Assembly: GCA_963850605.1 (NCBI GenBank)
Contig: CAWKLX010000002.1
Span: forward strand, 372,001-436,000
Source: BOG-908 sp963850605
GTDB lineage: Bacteria > Pseudomonadota > Alphaproteobacteria > Acetobacterales > Acetobacteraceae
DNA length: 64,000 nt
Direction of reading: 5' to 3'
The notes under the pieces were generated by a model. That model was not told the origin of the DNA and ran no database searches. It was given only the letters and a program-made list of their open reading frames with translations. The translations under genes were made by a program, and so were the position numbers. Of this stretch, positions 1-8,710 are shown piece by piece; position 1 is the stretch's first letter, and every line of letters starts with the position of its first letter.

Positions 1-257
1 GGCGGGGCGACGGTCACACCCTCGACCAGCGTGCGGTCACGCTTGGCCGCGCGCATCTCGCGCAGTAGATTGATCACCAGCCACAGCACCAGCACCACGG
101 CGATGGCGATGATGCGCGCAATTTCCGTATCAAGCGGGTGCGCCTCGCCGAACCCCAGGGCGGGGCCGGCGAACCAGATCAGCAGGCAGATGACGAGCGC
201 GCCCAGCCCGGAGGTGAACCAGCGCGACCGCAGCACGCGCCCGATGGCCGATCTCAC
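1..257 (-). CDS. tssM: TssM (IcmF family) N-terminus, partial
   Basis: This is the first 85 residues of TssM, the large inner-membrane protein that joins TssL to the TssJ lipoprotein in the T6SS membrane complex. The gene runs off the left edge of the window. The start is a GTG at 257-255 that overlaps the tssL TGA in a GTGA arrangement. Two hydrophobic segments are visible, one containing LVICLLIWFAGP and one IIAIAVVLVLWLVINLL, followed by a basic stretch REMRAAKRDR. This two-helix hairpin start followed by a positively charged cytoplasmic segment is typical of IcmF proteins, and the position directly after tssJ-K-L supports the call. The NTPase domain lies outside the window, so integrity cannot be judged. 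Confidence 0.85.
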   Translation of the reverse strand, partial: MRSAIGRVLRSRWFTSGLGALVICLLIWFAGPALGFGEAHPLDTEIARIIAIAVVLVLWLVINLLREMRAAKRDRTLVEGVTVAP

Positions 258-1587
258 GATGCCGGTCCTCCACGCACCAGCACGATGTCGGTGCGGCGGT
301 TCGCCTGCCTGCCATCCGGCGTGGTGTTGGGGGCGATCGGGTCGGCATCCGCGCGGCCCTCGGCGTGCAGGCGGTTGGGGCTGTCCAGGCGGGCGGCCAC
401 CAGCTTGCCCACCGCGTCGGCGCGCGCCTGTGACAGCTCGAAATTGGATGGGAAGCGCAGGCTGTGGATCGGCTGGTTGTCGGTAAAACCCTGCACGGCG
501 ATCCGCCCCGGCTCGGTGCGCAGCGCGTCACCCACCCGCGCCAGAAGCGGCAAGGCGGACGCATTCACCGTGGCCTGGCCGGAGCCGAACATGTTGTGGT
601 TGGTCAGACGAACGGTGACGGTCTGCGCATCGCCGAACACTGTCACCAGCCCCTGCCTGATCTCGGGCGCCAGGAAGGTGTGCAGCTTGTCGGTGACGGC
701 GGACGCGACGGCCTCGGGTGGGGGGGCGGCGGTGGCGGGACGGCCACCGCGCGCGCGACCGCGATGCGGCCGTGGGGTGGCAGGCCCAGCAGCTCGGCGT
801 AGGAGGAATCGGAACTGCCGGCCAGCGCGAAGTCGAACGCCGCGTAGATGACACAGGCGAGCGCCAGCGTGGCCACGCCCACCGCCCAAAGCGGAACGAA
901 GCGATGCAAATTCGTCAGGCCGGCGGCGATGCCTTTCCAGCGCGGGGAGAGCTCGCGCTCGAATTCGCCGCGCCGATTGGCGATGGTGCGGTATGTGCCG
1001 TCGGTCAGCTCGGTGAGCGCCGCCGTGCCGCGCGGGAGCACGCGGTAGCGGCCCTCGAAGCCCAGCCGCATGCACAGGTACATCAGCTCCACGGCGGGCA
1101 GATTGTGGCCGAGATCGGCCTGCATCTGTTCGAGGATGTCGAAGAAACGTTCGCCACCCGAGACCTCGTTATGGAAGACGCTGGTCAGGCTCTGCCGTGC
1201 CCAGTTGCTGGCGGCGCCCCACGGTGTGCTGAGCACCAGATCGTCGATGGTGGCGCACAGCGCGTATCGGGCGGCGCGCAGGCAGCGTGTGTCTAGTCCG
1301 GTGGCCAGCGCGCGCTTCTCGAAGGCGCGCACCTCATCCACGATGGAGCGGCGCAGCACCTCCGGATCGGGGTTGCGGCCGCGTGCCCCGGCGATGCGCA
1401 TGGCGGCGGCCAGCAGGGGGGAAGCGGCGGCGATCAGCTTGTTGGGGCCGGTGGTGGGAATGGACCGGGCCGGGCCGAGCGCGGCGGGTTGCAGTGCAGC
1501 GGCGGCGCGCGGGGCGGTGCCGCCAGGGCGCGGCCGGATGATGGTCCGTTCGGAGTCGGTCGGTTCGGCGAACGGATCGTCGCTCAT
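254..1587 (-). CDS. tssL: TssL (DotU/IcmH) with C-terminal OmpA domain, frameshifted
   Basis: TssL is the inner-membrane anchor of the T6SS. The N-terminal cytoplasmic DotU domain is recognisable from CATIDDLVLSTPWG and FHNEVSGGERFFDIL. One transmembrane helix (VPLWAVGVATLALACVIYAA) and a proline linker follow, then a periplasmic OmpA-type peptidoglycan-binding domain (GFTDNQP, NFELSQARADAV, NRRTDIVL). The frame breaks inside the proline linker at a run of seven G on the plus strand (720-726). As read, translation stops at 643 after 314 residues and loses the OmpA domain. Adding one base to the run restores a single frame to 254. Four bases separate it from tssK, and it overlaps tssM by GTGA. 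The break could be a sequencing error or slippage that switches the peptidoglycan anchor on and off. Confidence 0.88.
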
Positions 1588-1591
1588 TCCT

Positions 1592-2929
1592 TTATCCCCG
1601 GATCGCCCAGCATTCCATTTCGAGGCCGGGCACGTCCCCCGTCAGGTGGATGGCGATGCCACCTGATCGCGCCAGCGCGGCCCAGTATGGACTGCTCCGG
1701 TCCAGCTCGAAATAGCTCGTTCCGGCATAGTATGGCAGTTGCCGCGGTGCGACCGGCAGCGCACGCACCGGTATGCCGGGCAGTGCCACGTTGATCAGCT
1801 CGCGTATCTGTTCGACGGGACCAATCTTGATCTGGTTTGGCAGGTTGCGCCGCAGCGTGTCGGCCGGCATCTGCGCCTTTACCGCCAGCACCCAGGTCGC
1901 GTCGGTGACCAGGCTGCGGTCCAGGATCGGGCCCACGCGTATGCCGAATTTGCGCTCCTGCAGCGGGATCGGCACCGCGTTCTGCTCCAGCACCGCCGAC
2001 AATGCCTGTCGCAACGCCGCGATCACCGGGCGGAACGTGCCCTGCAAATCGTCGTGCTTGTAAGGCGGAAAGTTGACCGGCCGCTTGCGCGTTTCAGTGA
2101 ACGTCGCCAGCTCGCCGGCCAAGCTGACGGCTACGCCATAAAGACGTTCGGGGTGGAGCTGGCCCACGATGCCGGCCAGGTGTGAGACCAGCGGCTCGTA
2201 CCGGTTGCATAATTGCAGCAGCAGGTAGTCGGCGATCTCCGCCGAGCCACGCGTGGCACTTTCGGACACGCGGCCGGCCAGAGCCTCGGCACGATGGTGC
2301 AACAGGCCCTGCAATTGCGTAACAAATCCCGCCAGCACGCCGGAGACGTTGCTGACCAGGATGGGCGGGATGTAGGCGTCGTCGAGCACCACGCTTTTGT
2401 CGGCACGCATTTCGACCACGCGCGCCAGTCCGATTGCGGCGTGGCCACCGCGCGCCTCGCCCTCCAGCGCGTAGCGCAGGCGCAGGCGGCCGACCGGCAG
2501 GGTGGCGGTGGTCTGATACCCCGCGTTGGTATCCTGCGCATCGTGCTCCGTGGCGACGAAGCGGGCGACCGTTTCGGTCTGCTCGGCGGGCGCTGTCTCC
2601 ACCCCGCCTGGCTGGCGCGTGGGCAGCAACAGGTAGACCACCGCGTTACGCGCACTGTCGGGAAGGTCGATCGGGCGCGGGTGGTCGCTGTCGCCGGGCG
2701 CGCTGAACGGTGTGCCGTCGGGCAGGATGCCGGCCACTGATCGCAGCGCGAATTTGCCCAGAGTCAACGCGTCCGTATCGAGTTCGAGTTGGGTCAGGCC
2801 CCAGGCGAAAGGGCGCAGGCCGGCCGTACTGGTGCGGATCAGCCGCTCGAAATAGCGTTCCTGCTGTTGCAGGTGCTGCGGCTGTAAGAAAAGGCCCTCC
2901 GTCCAGACGACCTTGTTTTCCCACCCCAT
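1592..2929 (-). CDS. tssK: TssK baseplate component
   Basis: TssK is the trimeric cytoplasmic protein that links the T6SS baseplate (TssF, TssG, TssE) to the membrane complex TssL-TssM. The 445-residue length is normal for the family. The N-terminus has the family signature: KVVWTEGLFLQPQHLQQQER, with the conserved W, EG, F, PQH and Q residues. The C-terminus carries the ASS-like SYFELD segment and the HLTGDVPGLEME tail that binds membrane partners in known TssK proteins. It lies one base downstream of tssJ and four bases upstream of tssL, so the three are almost certainly co-transcribed. I see no sign of damage. Confidence 0.95.
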   Translation of the reverse strand: MGWENKVVWTEGLFLQPQHLQQQERYFERLIRTSTAGLRPFAWGLTQLELDTDALTLGKFALRSVAGILPDGTPFSAPGDSDHPRPIDLPDSARNAVVYLLLPTRQPGGVETAPAEQTETVARFVATEHDAQDTNAGYQTTATLPVGRLRLRYALEGEARGGHAAIGLARVVEMRADKSVVLDDAYIPPILVSNVSGVLAGFVTQLQGLLHHRAEALAGRVSESATRGSAEIADYLLLQLCNRYEPLVSHLAGIVGQLHPERLYGVAVSLAGELATFTETRKRPVNFPPYKHDDLQGTFRPVIAALRQALSAVLEQNAVPIPLQERKFGIRVGPILDRSLVTDATWVLAVKAQMPADTLRRNLPNQIKIGPVEQIRELINVALPGIPVRALPVAPRQLPYYAGTSYFELDRSSPYWAALARSGGIAIHLTGDVPGLEMECWAIRG

Positions 2930-2930
2930 C

Positions 2931-3419
2931 TCAGCTTCCGGTTTTTGGTGGTGGCGGCTGGGTTTTCGCCTGCATTTTCACGCCGGTAGGGTCAACCGTG
3001 ATCGTGAGATCGGTTGTCTGGTGCGGTGGAATGTCGGCGCTGGCACGCCAGGTGGCGGTCTGGAAGGCGCGAAGTCCGGCGAAGATGCCAATGGATTTTA
3101 CATCGTCTTTCAGCGTGAGCGTCTTCGCCACTGTCTGTTTTGGCGCCAGAATGGTGTCGTCGCGCTTGATCAGGTCGGTGCCGAGTGTGGCTGCATCCGT
3201 GTTGTAGAGCGGGAAGAACTCGGCATTGCCGAAGCCGGCCGCGGAGCCGAGCTGGTAGACGCGCAGCGTGACCGGCGCACCCTGGCCATCGACACCGGCG
3301 TTGCTGTTGGCGGCAGCCGTCATCGAGATGTTGACCACGGTAGGCGGTGGCGGCGGGGGTGGCGGCGGCGCGCAGGATGCGAGTGCACATACGATGCCGA
3401 GCAGTGAGTATCGCCGCAT
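2931..3419 (-). CDS. tssJ: TssJ outer-membrane lipoprotein
   Basis: TssJ is the outer-membrane lipoprotein that contacts the periplasmic tip of TssM. The 162-residue product starts with a short basic, hydrophobic signal ending in a lipobox LAS-Cys16, followed by a run of nine prolines (19-26 region) that probably acts as a spacer. The body matches the SciN/TssJ sandwich fold in its key places: ALTLRVYQL-like VTLRVYQLG, then NAEFFPLY and a DLIKRDD segment. It is the first gene of the tssJ-K-L-M string. The 179 bases upstream contain paired hairpins, so a separate promoter for tssJKLM may sit there or tagH may read through. The C-terminus is proline-rich and unremarkable. Confidence 0.92.
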   Translation of the reverse strand: MRRYSLLGIVCALASCAPPPPPPPPPTVVNISMTAAANSNAGVDGQGAPVTLRVYQLGSAAGFGNAEFFPLYNTDAATLGTDLIKRDDTILAPKQTVAKTLTLKDDVKSIGIFAGLRAFQTATWRASADIPPHQTTDLTITVDPTGVKMQAKTQPPPPKTGS

Positions 3420-3479
3420 GCGGTTTCCGTTGATGACTTGGAGGATTGATTGTGGACTGGAATCAGGGAGGAAGGAAGC

Positions 3480-3503
3480 GGTTCTTTTTTGAAAAAAAGA
3501 ACC
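3480..3503. repeat. Palindromic hairpin, module A, copy 1
   Basis: Inverted repeat with arms GGTTCTTTTTT and AAAAAAGAACC. It is followed on the plus strand by an A tract and CTTTTAC. It lies between tagH and tssJ. Near-identical elements occur at 43650-43671 and 47558-47581. The shape suits a bidirectional terminator. Confidence 0.7.
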
Positions 3504-3568
3504 AAAAAACTTTTACTAGTGGGCGCGGGCCGTTCCGCCAACGCGCCTCAAATGTGCAAAGTCTTTTG

Positions 3569-3590
3569 CTTCTTTTCTTCAGAAAAGAAG
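3569..3590. repeat. Palindromic hairpin, module B, copy 1
   Basis: Inverted repeat with arms CTTCTTTTCT and AGAAAAGAAG around a TC loop, nine bases from the tagH stop codon at 3599. On the minus strand it could terminate tagH transcription. The same core recurs exactly at 47632-47653. Confidence 0.7.
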
Positions 3591-3598
3591 TGCTTTCT

Positions 3599-5005
3599 TT
3601 ATAACTTTTTCACCTGCGCATCGTAGGCCCGGGCAAACTCCCGCCCAAACACCGACTGAAAATCATCCTCCGCCTCGCGCGCAATCTGCCCATACGTAGC
3701 GCAGAACAACTCCCAAATGCGCGCTCGGCGTGCGCCCGGCAAGATGTCAAGCCGCGTTGGTTGCAGCCTCGCCTCCAGCGCTTCTGGATCGAACCGTTTC
3801 AGCAATGCCAGCAAAGCGGTTTGCACGCCGGCCATCACCGCCATTTCGTGGCTGCGCACATCGGCGTAGGCCTCGCGCGCCGCGTCGAGCGGCGGCTTGT
3901 AGCCGGTGCGGTTGGGCAGCAGTAGGGCAGCGAGCGCTTCCTCGACGGTGACGGAGAATTTCAGCGCGTTGTTGTCGCGCTGGCGCAGCATCGTCTGTTC
4001 CACGCGCAATTCGTTCTTGATCGCGCTGCGCGACATCAGTACCTCGCGCAGCCCCTCCACCATCGCGCGCAGGATGGCGCCGGCGGCGCGCAAGGCGGCA
4101 TCCGGGTCGCCGGGCACGCGCAGATCGGGCACGCCGGCGCCGTCCAGAAAGGCGGCCAGAGCTGCGGCACTGCTGGCGGCGGCACCGGCCTGCACCGGCG
4201 CCGGCTTGGGTGCTTCTAACCTGGCCCCGGACGCCGGTGTCGCCGGCGGGATCGTCTCGAATGGCGAAGATTCGGGCGTGCTGGCGACGGGCGGCGCTGG
4301 GCGTGACGTGGCGTGGGGCGGTGTGGCCAGACCGGGCGGGCCTGGCGGGATGTCGCCCAGCAGCGCGTCAAAATCCAGCTCGTCGAAGCTGGCGGCGAAC
4401 ATCGGCCGCGGCGTTTCGAAAGCGTGGCTGGGGGCGGCCGCGTGGTCGGGCTGCGTGGGGCCGGTCCAATCGTCCAGCGGGGCCGCGACCGCGAACGGGT
4501 CGCGGTCCAGGGCCGCGGCACGGCGCGGTGTTGGCGCCGAGTCGAACGGGTCCTCGAACCGGGCGGGCGGCGGCACGTGGGCGACCGGGTGTACGAAGGG
4601 CGGGGCGGCCGGGTCCACGCCGAAGGGATCGTCCAGCAGGTCGCCGCCGAGCGGGTCGGCGTCGCCAGGGAGTGCCGCCGCGGGTGCGGGGGCACCCTGC
4701 CGTTCTTCGACCGTGATGGTGTAGTCCCCTAGTCGGAACGAACAGCCATCGGTCAGCACCACCCGGCCGTCGCGCCCCACCGGCTCGCGTGCGCCGTTGA
4801 CGAACACGCCGTTGGTGCTGAGGTCGGTCAATACGGCGCGCGTGCCTTCTATGCTGACCACGCAATGTGTTTTGGAGAGTTGCCGGTCGGGATCCTCCAG
4901 CACCCAATCGTTGCCGGTGGCGCGCCCGATCGATATCGTGCCGCGATCCAGGCTACGCGTCTGGCGCCCGGTCCGGCGATCCTCCAGGGTCAGCACGAAG
5001 GTCAT
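3599..5005 (-). CDS. tagH: TagH, T6SS FHA-domain protein
   Basis: TagH (Fha/ImpI) is a forkhead-associated protein that binds phosphothreonine and relays kinase signalling to T6SS assembly. Residues 1-100 form the FHA domain, with GRATGNDWVL (27-36), SKTHC (44-48) and NGVFVNG (65-71) supplying the usual phosphate-binding residues. Residues 105-280 are a low-complexity Pro/Ala linker containing three DPF motifs and the short motif ELDFDALLGDI (209-219). Residues 285-468 are the conserved C-terminal TagH domain. Its likely partners in this locus are the kinase at 39.3 kb and the phosphatase at 42.1 kb. It is divergent from the 5045 gene with only 39 bases between them, so their promoters must overlap. 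Hairpins follow the stop codon. Confidence 0.92.
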   Translation of the reverse strand: MTFVLTLEDRRTGRQTRSLDRGTISIGRATGNDWVLEDPDRQLSKTHCVVSIEGTRAVLTDLSTNGVFVNGAREPVGRDGRVVLTDGCSFRLGDYTITVEERQGAPAPAAALPGDADPLGGDLLDDPFGVDPAAPPFVHPVAHVPPPARFEDPFDSAPTPRRAAALDRDPFAVAAPLDDWTGPTQPDHAAAPSHAFETPRPMFAASFDELDFDALLGDIPPGPPGLATPPHATSRPAPPVASTPESSPFETIPPATPASGARLEAPKPAPVQAGAAASSAAALAAFLDGAGVPDLRVPGDPDAALRAAGAILRAMVEGLREVLMSRSAIKNELRVEQTMLRQRDNNALKFSVTVEEALAALLLPNRTGYKPPLDAAREAYADVRSHEMAVMAGVQTALLALLKRFDPEALEARLQPTRLDILPGARRARIWELFCATYGQIAREAEDDFQSVFGREFARAYDAQVKKL

Positions 5006-5044
5006 CGCCGGCCCGATCGATGCGGTTCACGGTAAGGTGGGATC

Positions 5045-5590
5045 ATGGCTGACATCACGCTCGCACAGTTCAACAGCGTAACATGGCTGGTGGGCGGCGA
5101 GGAACATATTGATGATCTGATGACCAACACGCTGCCTGCTGGCGTGACAATCGAACTGGTCGCCTGCGAACGCAAGGCCGATGTGTACGGGTTGTGGGCG
5201 CGGTTTGGCGGCGGGACCGATGCCGGCCATGAGCCGTGGATGATCCATCCGGCGATCGTCCGCCGTGCGCTGGGGGTGGCGCCGGAGGGGGCCATCGTGT
5301 TCGCGCCCTGGTCGGTGCAGCCCGACGAGGCTGGCCTGCGCGTGATCGAAGCGGCGTGCGATTGGGCGCGCGCCAACCCTGATAAGCCCGTGTTGCTGGC
5401 CGACTACCACGACGAGGCGGCGCCACCCGCCGAAGCCGGCCTCGCGCTGGTGCGGCTGCAGATGGTGGAGGCGGTGCTGCTGAAAGCCGTGGTGGCGGAC
5501 CGGTTGCGACGCGTCAGGCGGCCCGCGGCCGACATTCCTGCGTTGCCGGCGGGCGGGGGCCGCGTGGACATCGTGCTGGAAGCCCTATGA
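5045..5590 (+). CDS. Unknown T6SS-locus protein, 181 aa
   Basis: I do not recognise this family. The product is a soluble 181-residue protein with no signal peptide or membrane segment. It has an alpha/beta look: a start containing DITLAQFNSVTWLVGG, a central WMIHPAIVRRALG segment, a hydrophobic strand AIVFAPWSV and a helical C-terminal half. It sits between divergent tagH and convergent tssBC-like genes, transcribed alone on the plus strand inside a minus-strand T6SS block. An accessory or regulatory T6SS role is inferred from position only. It could also be an immunity protein for cargo encoded elsewhere. ATG at 5045 is the only reasonable start; a plus-strand GGTAAGGTGGG lies just upstream. 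Confidence 0.7.
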   Translation: MADITLAQFNSVTWLVGGEEHIDDLMTNTLPAGVTIELVACERKADVYGLWARFGGGTDAGHEPWMIHPAIVRRALGVAPEGAIVFAPWSVQPDEAGLRVIEAACDWARANPDKPVLLADYHDEAAPPAEAGLALVRLQMVEAVLLKAVVADRLRRVRRPAADIPALPAGGGRVDIVLEAL

Positions 5591-5620
5591 CGCAGCGGGT
5601 CTGGCGGGGCGAGACGGCTC

Positions 5621-7405
5621 TCATTGCAACGAAGCCAGCAGCGCGTCCAGATCGGGTTCGGTGGCGTCCGGTGCGGCCGGTGGCGCCTCCGCGCTCAGGC
5701 TGGCGAGCAGCTTGTCGAGCTCGCTTTCCTCTTCCGCCGGCGCGGGCGGCGCGGCTGCAGCGGGCTCGGCCAAGCCGGCCAGCAGCGCATCCAGATCGGG
5801 TTCGGCTTCGGCGGACGGCGCAGGTGGCACGTCAATGTCCGGCTCGGGGGTGGGCGGAGTAGGGTCAGCGGGCGCGGGTGCTGCGGCCGGCGCCGCCGGT
5901 GCTGGGGGCGGGGCGGGGCTGACCGTTACCGGCGCCCAGAAACCCGCGAGGCTGCCCCCGGCGAGGGGGGTGAAGCCGGCCAGGCGCACCTCCGGCCGGC
6001 CGCGCAGGCTGACGACCGGCATCACGTGATACGCTGCAAGATTGGCCGCCTGGCGCTCGGACATCAGCCGTTCCGTACAGGGAAGGGCCACTGCCTCCCC
6101 ATCGATGCCGGTATAGACGTAGTAGGGCATGTCGCCCGCGGTCAGCACGCTGCCCAACGCCATCTTGGCACCGGAGCGCTGATAGGTTTCGCACATCAGC
6201 AGCCCGGCCAGCAGCGCCGGGTGGCCCCACAGCATGCCGGACAGGCCCGATTGCCTGGAAAATTCCTCGAAGGCGAACGCGTCGATCGGATCGGATTTTT
6301 TGCCGTAGGGCATGCGCAGCAGAAAACGTGGGGTAGCCAGGCCCAGATAGGCGGATTCCGGCAGGTCTTGCAGCGCGCCCCAGGCCTCGCGAATGAGCGG
6401 GTGCTGGTCGGTGAATTTTGCCGAAAGCGCGTCCGGGCCGATGCCGGACAGGAACGGTGCGCCGGCGGCCGCCGCGACCTTCGCCACGCGCCCTAGCAGG
6501 TCGGCATGCGGCGGCGAGAGTTCAAAACCGTACAGGCCCAGAACGGCCGAGAATGGACCTTGCTGAGCATCCAGCGCCGGAGCTTCCACGAGCATGGTGT
6601 AAAGACCCGTATCGTCCAGCGCGTCGGTTGCGGCGAGATCAGCAGCCAGTTCTTCGGCCGATACGTCGTAGAGCACGATCTGCAGCGAGGCGCCCGTCTC
6701 GACCCGGCGCACCAGGAACTCCACGCCGCGCCAGGCTGCCTCGGCGGCCTGGAAATCCGGGTGGTGCAGCACGCGGCGCATGGCGGCCGACAGCGCCTCG
6801 TCCACGCGCGCGGTCAGTTGGTCCTGACGCGCATCGCGGCCGGGCTGCACGAACGGTCCCACCAGGCGGCGCACCAGGTCGTCCACATCCGCTTCGGCGG
6901 CTGCGGTGCTGCGGGCGGGTGCGCGGCCGGTCAGCCGCGCGAAATCGGACAATTTGCGGTCCGTTGCCACGGCCGCACCGCGCGCCATTCGGGGGGCGGG
7001 GGGCAGCGCCTCTTCGCCCGACCACGACAGGATTTCGCGCGACGCGCGGTCGAACCCGGCCTTGCTGGCAAGATTGCGGCGCAGGTCGCGCAGCGTGCCG
7101 AAGAATTCGACATTGTCGACCAACTGGTCGGGGTGGAAATCGTCCATGCTGCCGACCGGCACGCGTACCGCGCCCGCGTCGCCCAGCTCGAGCGTAATCG
7201 AGAGTTTCTGTCGCGCGATGATGTCGTCGAGATTATCAACGTCCACGCGCAATGGTTTTCGTTGCCCGAGTGCGGCACCCGTTTCCAGCAGGCCCGCATT
7301 GGCGCGGCCGGAGAAATCGCCCAGCACGGCCAAACGGAATTTCTGGCCGCCAGGTCGCGTCTTGGGCTGGCGGGCGAGCCGGCCGAAACTCACGTCATAC
7401 TGCAT
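5621..7405 (-). CDS. Fused TssB-TssC-like sheath protein with LDALL tail
   Basis: A 594-residue protein in which a TssB-like region is fused to a TssC-like region. Residues 20-110 match TssB landmarks: VLGDFSGR (27-34), VDVDNLDD (54-61) and SMDDF (86-90). Residues 195-500 match TssC: HHPDFQAAEAAWRGVEFLV (214-232), then YLGLATPRFLLRMPYG and DAFAFEE. The C-terminal TssC segment that closes the sheath (AHYLK to LEGINVSLRLVS in the tssC gene here) is missing. It is replaced by a Pro/Ala/Glu-rich tail with three repeats, EPDLDALLAGL, ESELDKLLASL and EPDLDALLASL, near 535, 560 and 583. The locus also has normal separate tssB and tssC. The start ATG at 7405 has GGAG eight bases upstream. It is probably an accessory protein on the sheath or baseplate, not a second sheath. 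Confidence 0.85.
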   Translation of the reverse strand: MQYDVSFGRLARQPKTRPGGQKFRLAVLGDFSGRANAGLLETGAALGQRKPLRVDVDNLDDIIARQKLSITLELGDAGAVRVPVGSMDDFHPDQLVDNVEFFGTLRDLRRNLASKAGFDRASREILSWSGEEALPPAPRMARGAAVATDRKLSDFARLTGRAPARSTAAAEADVDDLVRRLVGPFVQPGRDARQDQLTARVDEALSAAMRRVLHHPDFQAAEAAWRGVEFLVRRVETGASLQIVLYDVSAEELAADLAATDALDDTGLYTMLVEAPALDAQQGPFSAVLGLYGFELSPPHADLLGRVAKVAAAAGAPFLSGIGPDALSAKFTDQHPLIREAWGALQDLPESAYLGLATPRFLLRMPYGKKSDPIDAFAFEEFSRQSGLSGMLWGHPALLAGLLMCETYQRSGAKMALGSVLTAGDMPYYVYTGIDGEAVALPCTERLMSERQAANLAAYHVMPVVSLRGRPEVRLAGFTPLAGGSLAGFWAPVTVSPAPPPAPAAPAAAPAPADPTPPTPEPDIDVPPAPSAEAEPDLDALLAGLAEPAAAAPPAPAEEESELDKLLASLSAEAPPAAPDATEPDLDALLASLQ

Positions 7406-7572
7406 GCGGCCGCTCCGTCTGCGCGCAATCACATTACCATCACTTGGCGGCTTGCACACACCCTGCCTGTCCGGGTGCGCTGTCATTATAAGCATAGCTG
7501 CCGCAAACGTCTTGCCCGAGACACGCGGCCATGCGACGGTTTTGCCGTCGCAAAGAACAATTCGAGGCAGCC
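7406..7572. promoter_or_regulatory. Divergent intergenic region, likely promoters
   Basis: These 167 bases separate the divergently transcribed tssBC-like gene and the first loader-effector module. Both transcripts must start here or nearby. I see no convincing -35/-10 or sigma-54 pair by eye, so this is inferred from gene orientation only. Confidence 0.4.
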
Positions 7573-8649
7573 ATGCCAATCGATGAAGCGCATACAAAGG
7601 AACTCAGGACGCTGATCGCCGCGTCCAGGCAGCAGCCGGTCAATTTCGGTTTGTGCCTGGGCGCCAAGCCAGAAACCGACACGTTGTTGTTGCATCGCAC
7701 CAAGGCGACCCGCGCGCTGAGCATGGAGGCCAAGGCACAGGCGAAGGGCACGAAAGCCGCCTTCGGTACCGCTACCGCCGAGGGCACCACGCTCAGTCTC
7801 GCCTGCGAGGAGAAGCCGCCGAGCGGTATCGCCAAACGCGCCAGGCTGATGCTGAAGGCGATGAAACTGCCGCTCAAAGTGCGCCTGGTAGGCGCCGACG
7901 GAGAGGTGTTCGAGGAGGACGGCGAAGAGGAAGCGCTTGGGCCGGGCGGAGCCGAAGCCGCGGCGGCGGCCGCGCCACCACCGTCGCCACCACCCCCGCC
8001 CCAGGTGCCGCCGGATGCGGCCGCGCTGAAGGCACGGCTCACTACGCTGGTGCAATCCATGCCCAAGGTGCTGGAAGCGCACCCCGTGCTGAAGGACGGG
8101 CTGCTAAGGCTGGCCAAGGATGCCCAGCTGATGCTCGGCACCAACAATTTTAAAACCGCTTCTGCACGCATAGAGGAGTTCGCGGCCGAACTCGCCGCCG
8201 CGGCAAAAATGCCCGGCGCCGGGACCGAAGCCGCCGCCCACGCGGGCACCACGGGGGCGGTCGCCTACGCAAAATCGCGCCTGGCCTGGATCGCCACGCG
8301 CAAAAAGGTGGAGGCGGACGTGGAAAAGCTGCGCGCGGCGCTAATGGACGCCTATAAGGACGAGGATATTGTGCCTGAGCTGGACAAGCGTTTTCGCGAC
8401 GTGACGTCGCCTATCATGCTGCAGCTCGACGAGAGCCTGGCCGACACGCTGGATGAGGCGACGAACGCGACCGACCCGGCGCAGCGCGCGCAGAAGGTGG
8501 CTGACGCGCGGGCGATCATCGGCCGCTACCAGGCGTTCCTGGCCGGCGACAAAGTTATTGCCCAGCTCGACGAGAACCCGCTGGTTCCGGTGGCCATCGC
8601 GGCCACGCTGAACGCCACGCTGACGAGCCTGTCGGGTGCGATACGGTGA
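7573..8649 (+). CDS. Candidate effector loader, paralog 1
   Basis: A 358-residue soluble protein of a family I do not recognise. It is clearly paralogous to the product of 13179-14396. An N-terminal domain (8-118) contains QQPVNFGL, FGTATAEG and SGIAKRARLMLKAMK and ends in an acidic run. A proline-rich linker (about 142-160) follows. Helical segments come next (LTTLVQSMPKVLEAHP), then a C-terminal helical domain starting at AWIATRKKVEADVEKL and ending DENPLVPVAIAATLNATL. Both copies sit immediately upstream of a large candidate effector and read in the same direction. This suggests a chaperone or adaptor that loads that effector, as DUF4123, DUF1795 and DUF2169 proteins do elsewhere; it resembles none of those. 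The ATG at 7573 is preferred because similarity to the paralog begins just after it. Confidence 0.75.
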   Translation: MPIDEAHTKELRTLIAASRQQPVNFGLCLGAKPETDTLLLHRTKATRALSMEAKAQAKGTKAAFGTATAEGTTLSLACEEKPPSGIAKRARLMLKAMKLPLKVRLVGADGEVFEEDGEEEALGPGGAEAAAAAAPPPSPPPPPQVPPDAAALKARLTTLVQSMPKVLEAHPVLKDGLLRLAKDAQLMLGTNNFKTASARIEEFAAELAAAAKMPGAGTEAAAHAGTTGAVAYAKSRLAWIATRKKVEADVEKLRAALMDAYKDEDIVPELDKRFRDVTSPIMLQLDESLADTLDEATNATDPAQRAQKVADARAIIGRYQAFLAGDKVIAQLDENPLVPVAIAATLNATLTSLSGAIR

Positions 8650-8710
8650 TGTGCGTGCCAAGTGCTAGACGCCTTATCGCGGGCGCCCGCATCGTAAAAG
8701 GAGTGAGCAA

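Noticed and set aside
720..726. Programmed ribosomal frameshift in tssL
   Set aside because: No stimulatory structure was recognised and other genes nearby also carry single-base breaks, so an error or slippage is simpler.
7406..7597. 64-residue extension of the fused sheath protein
   Set aside because: The ATG at 7405 has a ribosome site and begins the TssB-like part; the extension overlaps the divergent loader start.
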